Source: Bin87 sp965243255 (lineage in GTDB: Bacteria; Chloroflexota; Dehalococcoidia; Lucifugimonadales; UBA3495). Taken from it: a DNA stretch of 64,000 nucleotides. The position numbers were made by a program, and so were the translations under genes. The stretch covers positions 1,612,001 to 1,676,000 of the forward strand of contig CBDEUH010000004.1 of NCBI GenBank assembly GCA_965243255.1, written 5' to 3'. Under the pieces are notes generated by a model. That model did not search any database and had not been told where the DNA came from. It worked only from the letters and a program-made list of their open reading frames with translations. Below, piece by piece: positions 1 to 7,926 of the stretch (its first letter is position 1; every line of letters starts with the position of its first letter).

Positions 1-1
1 C

Positions 2-418
2 TTCACCACCCCCAAGCTGGGCCTGCAGCCCCTGGCCAACACCATCCGCTACATGGGTCAGGACCTGATGAACCCGCCCACCGTGGAAGGCTGGCACACC
101 GGCGCCGAGTGGATTGACTCCGGCACCCTGGTGGAGCGCATCAACTTCGCCGCCGACCAGGTTGGCAACACCAGCCTGCCCGGCGTCCGCGATATCGTGT
201 CCCGCCTGAACAACGAGCAGGTGACCAGCCCGGACGCCATCGTTGACCGCTGCCTGGAGTTGGTCGGCTCCTACGAACTTTCGCCGGAAACCCGCGATCA
301 ACTGATTGCCTATACCAGCGGCAGCGGCACTCCCGCCCCCGGCACGCCGGAATACTCTGAGGCCATCGCCCAGACTCTCCAGCTCATCGTCAGCACGCAG
401 GAGTACCAGTTCGCTTAG
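2..418 (+). CDS. DUF1800 family protein, C-terminal part
   Basis: The 5' end lies outside the window; the frame is open from base 2. The visible 138 residues carry the usual DUF1800 tail: a GQDLMNPPTVEGWHTGAEWI stretch followed by a helical segment ending at the stop at 416-418. DUF1800 proteins are of unknown function and are commonly encoded directly upstream of a DUF1501 protein, as here (81-bp gap). Such pairs are typical of secreted or Tat-exported proteins, but the N-terminus that would show a signal is missing. The family call rests on the NPP..GW motif and the neighbour. Confidence 0.8.
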   Translation, partial: FTTPKLGLQPLANTIRYMGQDLMNPPTVEGWHTGAEWIDSGTLVERINFAADQVGNTSLPGVRDIVSRLNNEQVTSPDAIVDRCLELVGSYELSPETRDQLIAYTSGSGTPAPGTPEYSEAIAQTLQLIVSTQEYQFA

Positions 419-498
419 CCGATCTCGGAAAGCTACACCGGCAGGAACGCTGCGATCTTCGTTCCTGCCTTCTCCACCGATTCACAAGGAGAACCAAA

Positions 499-1632
499 AT
501 GACTGCTACCAAGAAAGATCCGGTGCTGGTAGTCCTCCAGCTTTCCGGCGGCAACGACGCCCTGAACACCCTGGTGCCTCACGGCGATCCGCTCTATTAC
601 GACAATCGCCCCTCCGTGCGCGTACCGGAAGGCCAGGCGCTGGACCTCAACGGTTACGTCGGCCTCAACCCCAACATGGGCCCCATGAAGCGGCTCTACG
701 ATGAGGGCAAAATGGCCATCATCCAGGGCGTTGGCTATGCCAACCCCAACCGCAGCCACTTCCGCAGCATGGACATCTGGCACACCTGCGAGCCCGACAA
801 GCAGGGCACCGAGGGCTGGCTGGGCCGCGCCATCCGGGAGATTGATCCCAACAAGGAAAACGTGCTGACCGGCGTGAACTTCGGCCGCGGCCTGCCCCGG
901 GCGTTGGCCGCTCCGGGCGTGCCCGTGGCGTCCGTCGGCAACCTGGCCACCTACGGCGTGCTCACCGGCATCGAGGCCGACGAGCAGCGCACCGAGGCCC
1001 TGGACATCTTCTCCAAGATGTACTCCCCCACCATCGGGCGCAGCTCCGTCGTGGACTACCTGTCCCAGACGGGCATGGATGCGCTGAAAGGCGCCGACAT
1101 TCTCAGCACCGCGCCCGAAATGTACAGCTCCTCCGTGGAGTACGGCGACGACGTGGTCGCCCAGTACATGAAGAACATCGCCCAGGTGCACCTGGCCGGG
1201 TTCGGCACCCGCATCCTGTACACCACGGCGCCCTACAACAGCTTCGACACCCACGCCGGCGAGCTGGCGGCCCACGCCAAGCTCTGGCAGAACACCTCCA
1301 ACGCGGTCGGCGACTTCATGGATGACCTGCGGGAACACGACGCCAGCGACAACGTAACCCTGCTGGTCTTCACCGAGTTCGGCCGCCGCGTCCACGACAA
1401 CGGCTCCGGCACCGACCACGGCAGCGGCGGCGTTGCCTTCGTCATCGGTGAGAACGTGAAGGGCGGCCTGTACGGCGAGTACCCCTCCCTGGAAGAGGAC
1501 AAGCTCCTGGAAGGCGACCTCCACTTCAACAACGACTTCCGCAGCATCTACACCGACCTGCTGGAGAACTGGATGGGGATGGATGCCCAACCGCTGGTTA
1601 ACGGCCAGTTCGAGAAGTTCAACTTCATCTAG
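499..1632 (+). CDS. DUF1501 family protein
   Basis: A 377-residue protein. It starts at an ATG preceded by an AAGGAG site with 8-nt spacing. It has the DUF1501 (sulfatase-like, alkaline-phosphatase-fold) hallmarks: VLQLSGGNDALNTLVPH near the N-terminus, a YxxRPSVRVP segment, an SHFRSMDIWHT motif, FDTHA (around residue 250) and FTEFGRRVHDNGSGTDHG towards the C-terminus, where His/Asp residues would form a metal site. Many relatives carry a twin-arginine signal; none is visible here, so export is uncertain. It pairs with the upstream DUF1800 gene. The substrate is unknown. Confidence 0.85.
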   Translation: MTATKKDPVLVVLQLSGGNDALNTLVPHGDPLYYDNRPSVRVPEGQALDLNGYVGLNPNMGPMKRLYDEGKMAIIQGVGYANPNRSHFRSMDIWHTCEPDKQGTEGWLGRAIREIDPNKENVLTGVNFGRGLPRALAAPGVPVASVGNLATYGVLTGIEADEQRTEALDIFSKMYSPTIGRSSVVDYLSQTGMDALKGADILSTAPEMYSSSVEYGDDVVAQYMKNIAQVHLAGFGTRILYTTAPYNSFDTHAGELAAHAKLWQNTSNAVGDFMDDLREHDASDNVTLLVFTEFGRRVHDNGSGTDHGSGGVAFVIGENVKGGLYGEYPSLEEDKLLEGDLHFNNDFRSIYTDLLENWMGMDAQPLVNGQFEKFNFI

Positions 1633-1715
1633 CCCATGGCCAATACGGGGGGCGAGCTGCGGTTCGCCCCCGCCAACCTGTCCGCCTCGCCATCCGTGCC
1701 AACGGAGGAACCCTT

Positions 1716-2789
1716 ATGACCACTACCATTGAAAGCACGGCATTGCCGACCATCGGCATTTCCCTGCAATACACCCACACCATCGGCAGAGCCGAGTTCT
1801 CCGGGCCTGGCTTCCGCAATCCCACCGCCATGGCTCGCGCCGAAGACGACGTGATGTACGTCGCCAACCGCTCCTATGACTACCGTCCCGACGGCAAGCG
1901 CATCACCATGTGCACCGTGGGCGAAGAGTTCATCAGCGAGTTCGCCAAGGGAGTCTTCGAGCAGGGCGACGGCGAACCGGTGGCCACCGACGGCGCCATC
2001 ATCTGGCCCACCGCCATCACCGTGGGCCCCAATGGCAACGTCTATCTGGCCGACGAGTACCTGGACCGCATCAGCATCTACTCCCCGGAAGGCGAGTACC
2101 TCACCAAGTGGGAGCGCTCCGGTGACGGCGACGGCCAGTGGAACAAGCCCAGCGGTCTCGTCTTCGGCAAGGACGGCGTGCTGTACCTGGTGGACTGCAA
2201 CAATCACCGGATTCAGATGCTCAGCGCCGACGGCGAATATATCGGTCAGTGGGGTGAGCTCGGTTCCGGTCCCGGACAGTTCAATATGCCCTTCGGCATT
2301 GAAACCGACGCGGCCGGCAACGTGTACGTCGCCGACTGGCGCAACGACCGCATCCAGAAGTTCACCGCCGACGGAAAGTTCCTGATGGCTTTCGGCGAGA
2401 CCGGCGACGGCCCCGGCCAGTTCAACCGGCCCACCGACGTGGCCGTGGACAGGGACGGCGCCATCTATGTCGCCGACTGGAACAACGACCGGATGCAGGC
2501 TTTCCATCCTGACGGCTCCTTTGCCGGCATGACCTACGGCGAAGCCACCATCTCCCAGTGGGGCATCGGCAAGCTGGAAGCGAATCCCGAAATGTGGGAA
2601 GAGCGCAAGATTGCCCAGGGGCTGGACCGGGAAAAGCTGTTCTGGGGGCCCATTGCCGTCGAGTGCGATAACGAGGGGCGCATCTTCGTGGTTGAAACTG
2701 CCCGCTCGCGCATCCAGGTCTTCCAGAAGCAAACCCCGCTGTTCTACGGGGTCAACGAACGGGTTGCCGGTGGCGGCGGTCGCCTCTAG
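1716..2789 (+). CDS. NHL-repeat beta-propeller protein
   Basis: A 357-residue protein, ATG preceded by GGAGG (7-nt spacing). At least five NHL-type blades are visible. Each has a G.GQFN.P.G(I/V) entry, a D..GN(V/I)YVADW.N.R(I/M)Q core, and an F..DG exit. Propellers of this kind serve as binding scaffolds or, in the PAL-lyase group, as enzymes; nothing here decides between them. No signal peptide is evident. It lies 83 bp after the DUF1501 gene on the same strand and probably shares its transcript. It is followed by an inverted repeat that could end transcription. Confidence 0.8.
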   Translation: MTTTIESTALPTIGISLQYTHTIGRAEFSGPGFRNPTAMARAEDDVMYVANRSYDYRPDGKRITMCTVGEEFISEFAKGVFEQGDGEPVATDGAIIWPTAITVGPNGNVYLADEYLDRISIYSPEGEYLTKWERSGDGDGQWNKPSGLVFGKDGVLYLVDCNNHRIQMLSADGEYIGQWGELGSGPGQFNMPFGIETDAAGNVYVADWRNDRIQKFTADGKFLMAFGETGDGPGQFNRPTDVAVDRDGAIYVADWNNDRMQAFHPDGSFAGMTYGEATISQWGIGKLEANPEMWEERKIAQGLDREKLFWGPIAVECDNEGRIFVVETARSRIQVFQKQTPLFYGVNERVAGGGGRL

Positions 2790-2810
2790 GCCCGTTGGCG
2801 TTCATCTCAG

Positions 2811-2838
2811 GTAGGGGCGGATTGTTATTCGCCCCTAC
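2811..2838. repeat. Inverted repeat, GTAGGGGCG family, terminator-like
   Basis: Perfect 9-bp arms GTAGGGGCG and CGCCCCTAC around a 10-nt loop, 21 bp after the NHL gene. There is no T-tract. Similar GC-rich hairpins with related arms lie at 9148-9176, 11163-11190 and 21795-21816. Confidence 0.6.
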
Positions 2839-2894
2839 TGTTTATGACGCTGGGGAACACGCCCATTCCGCACAGCATCAATGATTTTCACGGA

Positions 2895-2903
2895 TGCTAT
2901 ACT
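2895..2903 (+). promoter_or_regulatory. Extended -10 promoter of the Fur-family gene
   Basis: TGCTATACT matches an extended -10 (TGnTATAAT). It predicts a start near 2910 and a 28-nt leader before the TTG at 2938. No good -35 box is seen, which fits extended -10 promoters. Confidence 0.5.
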
Positions 2904-2937
2904 GTACTAGGAAACTTGCCAAAGCGGACGGAACGAT

Positions 2938-3366
2938 TTGACTACTCAGGAACATCTGGTATCCCGGCTCAAGCCGCTGGGAATCCGCCTGACTCCTCAG
3001 CGCCTCGCCATTGCCGAGGTGGTGGTCAATTCCGCCGACCATCCCACGGTCCGCGAAATCTTTGAGAGGGTGAGGGATTTCTTCCCCTACGTAACCTTGG
3101 CAACGGTTTACTCCACGTTGGGCCTGCTGGAGCAGGCTGGCATCGTTCGCGAGCTTCCTTTCCAGAAACTCTCTCGCTACGACGCCAACCTGTCCCCTCA
3201 CGCCAACCTCGTTTGCCTCGGCTGCGGCTCCATAGTGGACGCCGACGTGGGACAGGAACGGGTGGCCGAGCTGGAGCGCTCCATCAGCCAGACCAGCGAG
3301 TTCCGTATCTCATCCCAGCGGGTAGATTTCTACGGCTACTGCGACGGTTGCGCCAGAAACGCATGA
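2938..3366 (+). CDS. Fur/PerR family metal-responsive repressor
   Basis: A 142-residue protein starting at TTG. It has the Fur fold in order: winged-helix domain (RLTPQRLAIAEVV, then TVYSTLGLLEQAGIV as recognition region), then the dimerisation domain with metal ligands. Two CxxC pairs (LVCLGCG near 94-100 and YCDGCA at the C-terminus) are the structural zinc site. Such regulators repress iron or peroxide genes when metal-loaded. Whether this one is Fur, PerR or Zur cannot be told from sequence alone. It lies upstream of recF, 83 bp away. Confidence 0.9.
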   Translation: MTTQEHLVSRLKPLGIRLTPQRLAIAEVVVNSADHPTVREIFERVRDFFPYVTLATVYSTLGLLEQAGIVRELPFQKLSRYDANLSPHANLVCLGCGSIVDADVGQERVAELERSISQTSEFRISSQRVDFYGYCDGCARNA

Positions 3367-3449
3367 CCCGCTATCTCGTCAGCTAGTGTGAACCGCCGAG
3401 ACCACCGGGTGCGCCGGCGCGGCGGGCGGCAACCAGTCACCCCCGGGGC

Positions 3450-4637
3450 TTGCCGTTGGCTTACCTGTCCCGATTGAGCCTTACCAACTACCGCAATTTC
3501 CGGCAGGTTGACCTCGAACTGCCAGCGGGAGTATCGGTGTTCTACGGCGCCAACGCCCAGGGCAAAACCGCCCTGCTGGAGGCCGCCTACACCCTGGCGG
3601 TGGGACGTTCTTTCCGGGCAGAACGTGAGCGACAGGTAGTTAGCCTCGACGCTGCCCCCAGCGGCCAGGCCGCGTACATCACCGGCGCCGCCGAGCGGGA
3701 CCAGCAAGCGTTCACGGTGGTGGTCGGCTACCAGCCTGTCGCCGCTGAGACGGCCCGCCCGCCCGATGACGATGGAAGCAACACGGCGCCGTCAGTATCC
3801 AAACAGATCCGAGTCAACCGGCGGCCCAGCACCGCCGCCGGTCTCCTGGGGCGTGTTGGCGCAGTCCTTTTCGTCGTCGATGACCTAAATCTGGTTCTCG
3901 GCTCTCCGTCCCACCGACGCCGTTACCTGGATGTGCTTATCTCACAATGCCATCGGCCGTATCTAGACGCGCTGCAACGTTACCAGGCTGCGCTGCGAAA
4001 CCGGAACGGCCTGCTCCGTCGCCAGCGCACCGCTCCCGTCGCTCCCGATGAAATGGAGTATTGGGACACGCAACTGGTACAGGCCGGCGCGGCAGTGGCA
4101 GCCGACCGCGCCGCCGCTATTGAGCGTTTGGCGGATTTTGCGGGCAGTCATTACGTGGAACTCGCCGAGCCGGACCAGGCGCTAACCATCGCCTATCGAC
4201 CCAACGTGCCGCCGCAGGACTCAGCTGCTGCCACCGAAGCTCTCTTTCGGCAAATGTTGCAGCGGAATGCAACGCGAGAGCGCGCCACCGCGGTTACCGC
4301 CGCCGGTCCTCATCGGGATGATTTCGCCATCTTCGCCGACGGTCTGGACGCCCACGCTTTTGCCTCCCGGGGCGAAGCCCGCACCATCGCGCTATCCCTG
4401 CGCCTGGCCGAAGCCGACTACCTGGCCGAGGCACGGGACGACGACCCCATCATTATGCTGGACGATGTCTTCTCCGAAATGGACGCACAGCGACGCCAGA
4501 GGGTACTGCGCAAAGCCGCCGCTTACCGACAAACTCTCATCACCACCACCGACCCGGAAGCAGTGCGGTCCGTCCTGGGCAACGGGGCGACCTACTTTCA
4601 CGTTTCAAACGGAGTCGTATCGCCGCCGGAGTCTTGA
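3450..4637 (+). CDS. recF: DNA replication/repair protein RecF
   Basis: A 395-residue SMC-like ATPase that loads RecA at gaps. The N-terminus has LSRLSLTNYRNFRQVDLELP and a Walker A GANAQGKT at residues 33-40. The ABC-type signature region is SRGEARTIALSLRLAE and Walker B is PIIMLDDVFSEMD. The length is close to family norm. The first possible start is TTG at 3450, with a second TTG at 3456; the Shine-Dalgarno site is weak for both. It is far from any dnaA/dnaN, so the classical replication-origin cluster is not conserved here. Confidence 0.93.
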   Translation: MPLAYLSRLSLTNYRNFRQVDLELPAGVSVFYGANAQGKTALLEAAYTLAVGRSFRAERERQVVSLDAAPSGQAAYITGAAERDQQAFTVVVGYQPVAAETARPPDDDGSNTAPSVSKQIRVNRRPSTAAGLLGRVGAVLFVVDDLNLVLGSPSHRRRYLDVLISQCHRPYLDALQRYQAALRNRNGLLRRQRTAPVAPDEMEYWDTQLVQAGAAVAADRAAAIERLADFAGSHYVELAEPDQALTIAYRPNVPPQDSAAATEALFRQMLQRNATRERATAVTAAGPHRDDFAIFADGLDAHAFASRGEARTIALSLRLAEADYLAEARDDDPIIMLDDVFSEMDAQRRQRVLRKAAAYRQTLITTTDPEAVRSVLGNGATYFHVSNGVVSPPES

Positions 4638-4667
4638 ACCGCCACGCAGCGTATCTCCGATTCTTCC

Positions 4668-4676
4668 TGATAAAAT
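4668..4676 (+). promoter_or_regulatory. Extended -10 promoter giving a leaderless sirtuin mRNA
   Basis: TGATAAAAT; counting 7 nt from its last base puts +1 exactly on the A of the sirtuin ATG at 4683. No Shine-Dalgarno site precedes that ATG, which supports leaderless translation. Confidence 0.5.
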
Positions 4677-4682
4677 TGTGTC

Positions 4683-5468
4683 ATGGACTCCATTAACGCT
4701 GCTGTTGACATCCTGGCGGCATCCGAGTACGCCATCGCGCTCACCGGCGCCGGACTATCTGCCGAGAGCGGCATTCCGACCTTCCGCGGCCCGGATGGTC
4801 TGTGGACGACATATGGACAACCTTCCAACCTGTCGTATCGCGCGTTTTCACAGGACCCGCAAGGGTGGTGGGAACGCCGCCTGGACGACGAGGTTACGCC
4901 AGGCAACCCGACCTACGACCTAAAGGACGCGGTGGACAAGGCCGTGCCTAATCCGGGCCATATTGCCGTGGCCGATCTGGAAGACATGGGCGTCATCAAG
5001 TCAGTCATCACGCAGAACGTGGACGGTCTGCACACTCGGGCCGGCAACCGGAACGTCCTGGAAATTCACGGCAACCGTAGTTACCTGCGCTGCCTGGGCT
5101 GCGGGCATCGTCAACCCAGGGCCCCTTACATCATCACCGACTTGCCGCCAATCTGCGCCGACTGCGGCGGGGTCATCAAGCTGGATACCGTAATGTTCGG
5201 CGAGCCCATCCCGCCGGCGACGCTGGAAGCCTGCTTCGCCGAAGTGCAGCGCTGCGACGCCATGCTGTTGGTCGGGACGTCCGGAGCCGTCAATCCGGCC
5301 GCTCAATTCCCGCTGCTGGCTAGAGAGCGCGGCGCGCAAATCATCGAGGTGAACCCGGTTCCAACACAACTTACGCCCGCTGCCCACGTCGTAGTGAGCG
5401 GGCCGGCGGGAGAGCTGATGCCCCAAATTACCCTGACCCTGCGTACTCAAAAGGCACGGCAAATTTGA
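4683..5468 (+). CDS. cobB: Sir2-type NAD-dependent protein deacylase
   Basis: A 261-residue sirtuin that removes acyl groups from protein lysines using NAD. Motifs in order: GAGLSAESGIPTFRGPDGLW (NAD binding, residues 22-41), TQNVDGLH (110-117), the catalytic His129 in EIHG, a zinc-binding Cys4 set (Cys137, 140, 158, 161), and GTSGAVNPAA with EVNP for the nicotinamide ribose end. The gene ends one base before the MscS gene, so the two are cotranscribed. The start is fixed by the -10 box just upstream rather than by a ribosome-binding site. Confidence 0.93.
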   Translation: MDSINAAVDILAASEYAIALTGAGLSAESGIPTFRGPDGLWTTYGQPSNLSYRAFSQDPQGWWERRLDDEVTPGNPTYDLKDAVDKAVPNPGHIAVADLEDMGVIKSVITQNVDGLHTRAGNRNVLEIHGNRSYLRCLGCGHRQPRAPYIITDLPPICADCGGVIKLDTVMFGEPIPPATLEACFAEVQRCDAMLLVGTSGAVNPAAQFPLLARERGAQIIEVNPVPTQLTPAAHVVVSGPAGELMPQITLTLRTQKARQI

Positions 5469-5469
5469 G

Positions 5470-6693
5470 ATGAGCGAAATAGCCCAAAACTGGTGGCAGG
5501 CCATCTCCAATTGGGCCGCCGGAACCACCGTAACCTGGATTGACCTGCTAGTCAGCGTCATAGTACTGGCAGCGGCCGCTGTCGTTGCCTTGGCGTTCAG
5601 CCGGCTGTTTTCCAGGTTGCTGCTGCGGGTGGCCCGCTTCTCCGCCGGCGACCTGGACGACACCATAATTGCAGCCGGTCGCGGCCCGATAACCGCTTTC
5701 ATCATCCTGGCCGGGGCGTACCTGGCCATAACCGTCCCGCTGACCCTCGCGCCGGCCGTCCACGACGTAGTCAACAGGGTTGCCTCGCTGGCCGCCATCT
5801 TCATCGGCGCCTATATGATCAACGCCATCGGGTCAGCGGTCCTGAGATGGCTTGAAGCGCACCTGGAAAGCAGTGATGCCGCCAACACCGGCGGATGGGC
5901 GTTGCCGCTGGCGCGCCGCGGAATGGTTGTCGTGGTATTCGCCATGTCGGCCATGGTGTCCCTGGACATACTGGGCATCAACATCAGTCCACTCATCGCC
6001 GGCCTGGGCATCGGCGGGCTGGCCATCGCCCTGGCCCTCCAGCCCACGCTGAGCAACCTGTTCGCCGGCACCTACGTCATCACCGAGGGCGTCGTCAACG
6101 AAGGCGATTACATCGAGATGGAAAACGGCATCACCGGGTACGTGGTGGACGTGAGCTGGCGCAGCACCCGCCTCCGCACCTGGACCAACAACCTGGTAGT
6201 GATACCAAACTCACGCTTCGCCGAGACCATCATCACCAACTACGACCAGCCCCAAGAGCACGTCAACGTTTTCTTGACTTGCGGCGTTGCCTACGAAAGC
6301 GACCTGCAGCACGTGGAAGCCGTCAGCATGGAAGTGATGCACCAAGTGGAACGGGAACACCCTGGGGTGGTGAAGGACTACGGAGTCTATTTCGGGTACG
6401 ATACTTTCGGTGAGAGCAACGTGGATTTCTGGCTCTTCATGCAGGCCAACAGCCGCCTGGCCAGCTTTGAAGTTCGCACCGCACTCATCAAACTACTGCA
6501 CGCCCGCCTGACCGACGAGGGTATCACCATCAACTACCCGGTGAGGACGCTGCACTTCCCGGACGGCTGGACACCCGACGGCCAACCGTCGGCGGGGATG
6601 CAGACGGCCCGCCGCCGCTCCAGCCGGGCGCAACCGCAAGGCCCGTTGCCGGCCGATGCTCCCGGCGGCGGAGGTGACGGACCTGACGTTTAG
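5470..6693 (+). CDS. MscS-family mechanosensitive ion channel
   Basis: A 407-residue membrane protein. About five hydrophobic segments occupy the first 200 residues. The pore helix and beta domain follow: LIAGLGIGGLAIALALQPTL, then the conserved INEGDYIE-like EGVVNEGDYIEMENGITG and VVDVSWRSTRLRTWTNN region. The cytoplasmic C-terminal domain ends in a basic, disordered tail. It would release solutes on osmotic downshock. It follows the sirtuin gene after a single base. The tail runs to within 14 bp of the convergent selenoprotein gene. Confidence 0.92.
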   Translation: MSEIAQNWWQAISNWAAGTTVTWIDLLVSVIVLAAAAVVALAFSRLFSRLLLRVARFSAGDLDDTIIAAGRGPITAFIILAGAYLAITVPLTLAPAVHDVVNRVASLAAIFIGAYMINAIGSAVLRWLEAHLESSDAANTGGWALPLARRGMVVVVFAMSAMVSLDILGINISPLIAGLGIGGLAIALALQPTLSNLFAGTYVITEGVVNEGDYIEMENGITGYVVDVSWRSTRLRTWTNNLVVIPNSRFAETIITNYDQPQEHVNVFLTCGVAYESDLQHVEAVSMEVMHQVEREHPGVVKDYGVYFGYDTFGESNVDFWLFMQANSRLASFEVRTALIKLLHARLTDEGITINYPVRTLHFPDGWTPDGQPSAGMQTARRRSSRAQPQGPLPADAPGGGGDGPDV

Positions 6694-6707
6694 GCTGCTG
6701 CGAAGCG

Positions 6708-7916
6708 TTACCGAGACAACCCGTAGGCCGTCGCCTGTAGCCTGGCGTCGCCGGTGGCGTTCAGACGCTGAGAGATGCGGTCAATCAGCGCGCCCACGGC
6801 GGTTTCGCCCCAGAACCAGCGATGGATCTCCGGCTCGCTGTCGTTGGGACGTTGGGCCATGCGCGCCTCGTAGCAGAACGCCTTGAGGTCGTCGGCGCAG
6901 TAGCGGGCGAACTGGGGCAGGGAAACGTCGGCCGGCCGCTCGTCCATGTCGGCACCGTCGCTCTCGGCGTAGGATTCCAGGAAACGGATGATGCCCCGGA
7001 AGCGTCGCTGGGGTATGCCGGTGATGCCCACGGCGGTGCGGCCCCGCTGTTCCTGCCAACGTTCATAGTAGCCGCGAAAGGCGGTGATTTCACCGGCGGC
7101 GTCGAGGGTCCTGGCGGCGCTGCCGTTGCCGTTTGACGCGGCAGCCACCTCGGACGCTTGGGGCATACCGATGGGCCCCGCCTCTTCAGGGTAATCGACC
7201 AGCACCGGGCCGGCGTCCGCCTCCAGGGTTGCCAGCATGGCGGCAATCACCTGGTGCTGGAAGTCCGGGTCGTCGGGTTTGCCCAGGGCGTAGCCGAAGT
7301 AGAATGGCACCCACAGCGCTCGAGGCGGACGTACCCGCTGGGCATGTTCCCGAACCAATGCGACGGCGACCGTGGTCAACCCGGCAGCCTCAAAGACCCT
7401 GGCCAACACGCTCACGGCGTGGGTGCACAAGGGTCAAGTGGGGGTCAGCAGGACCAGGTCGACGCCTTCGTCTTTGAGGCGCTGGGCGACCTCCGGGCCG
7501 GTTTGCTCGGCGACGACGGTACAATCGCGCAAGGCACCCATGAACGAGTAATTGTTGGGTGCAACGCTGCCGATTACACCCCGTTCGGCTAATTCCTGCA
7601 GCCGGTCAATAGGGTAGGTAACGTTGATGTCCCGGTAAATTGCGGTGCGGTCAAAGCCGATGCTGAAGTGGCTCTGTACGATGTCGGCGACGTTGGCGTC
7701 GCTGGGCAGCACGCGGTAGGTGGATTCGCCGCCGGGATGGTCACTGTTGAAGGGCTTGTCATCGCGCAGGTGCAGGCCCGCGGTGGTGACTATGGCTACC
7801 GTGCTTTCCGACAGCGGTTTGTCCAGGGGCGTCCAGGGCGTGCCGTCGGCCTCCATGCAGGGGAAGAATTCCAGCATCCGGCGCTGGACTTCGGACAGAA
7901 TTTCGAGGCGTGGCAT
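6708..7916 (-). CDS. GrdB/PrdB-like selenoprotein (in-frame UGA read as Sec)
   Basis: Two abutting open frames in the same phase (7434-7916 and 6708-7430) are separated by a single TGA at 7434-7436. Read through, they give 402 residues with selenocysteine at 161. The N-terminal half matches the glycine/betaine/proline reductase B-subunit family: VTTAGLHLRDDKPF, STYRVLPSDANV, RDINVTYPIDRLQEL, GVIGSVAPNNYSFMG, GVDLVLLTPT. The TGA falls exactly at the family's redox position, giving Sec-Pro-Leu-Cys, a UxxC motif. A hairpin follows directly. Start: ATG with AGGAG at 7-nt spacing, 10 bp after the alcohol dehydrogenase stop. A C-terminal part of about 140 residues is unfamiliar. The alternative is a nonsense mutation of Cys in a pseudogene, but both halves are intact. 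The reaction is unknown. Confidence 0.82.
7397..7433 (-). promoter_or_regulatory. Candidate bacterial SECIS hairpin
   Basis: It begins immediately after the TGA at 7434-7436. A 5-bp apical stem (CACGC, 7421-7417, with GCGTG, 7411-7407) closes a 5-nt loop CGUGA containing GU about 18 nt after the UGA. Below it, CC/GG pair across a UU bulge and CCC (7433-7431) can pair with GGG (7399-7397). Position, GU in the loop and small apical stem fit bacterial SECIS elements. Confidence 0.55.
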
Positions 7917-7926
7917 TACCGGTCTC

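Noticed and set aside
433..1590. Long minus-strand open frame opposite the DUF1501 gene
   Set aside because: Mirror frame of a high-GC gene; composition is Val/Gly/Ala/His-rich with no family motif, and it has no plausible upstream signals.
6708..7430. Separate 240-aa hypothetical gene starting after the TGA
   Set aside because: Its would-be start (TTG) has no ribosome-binding site, it is in phase with the upstream frame, and family similarity crosses the TGA.
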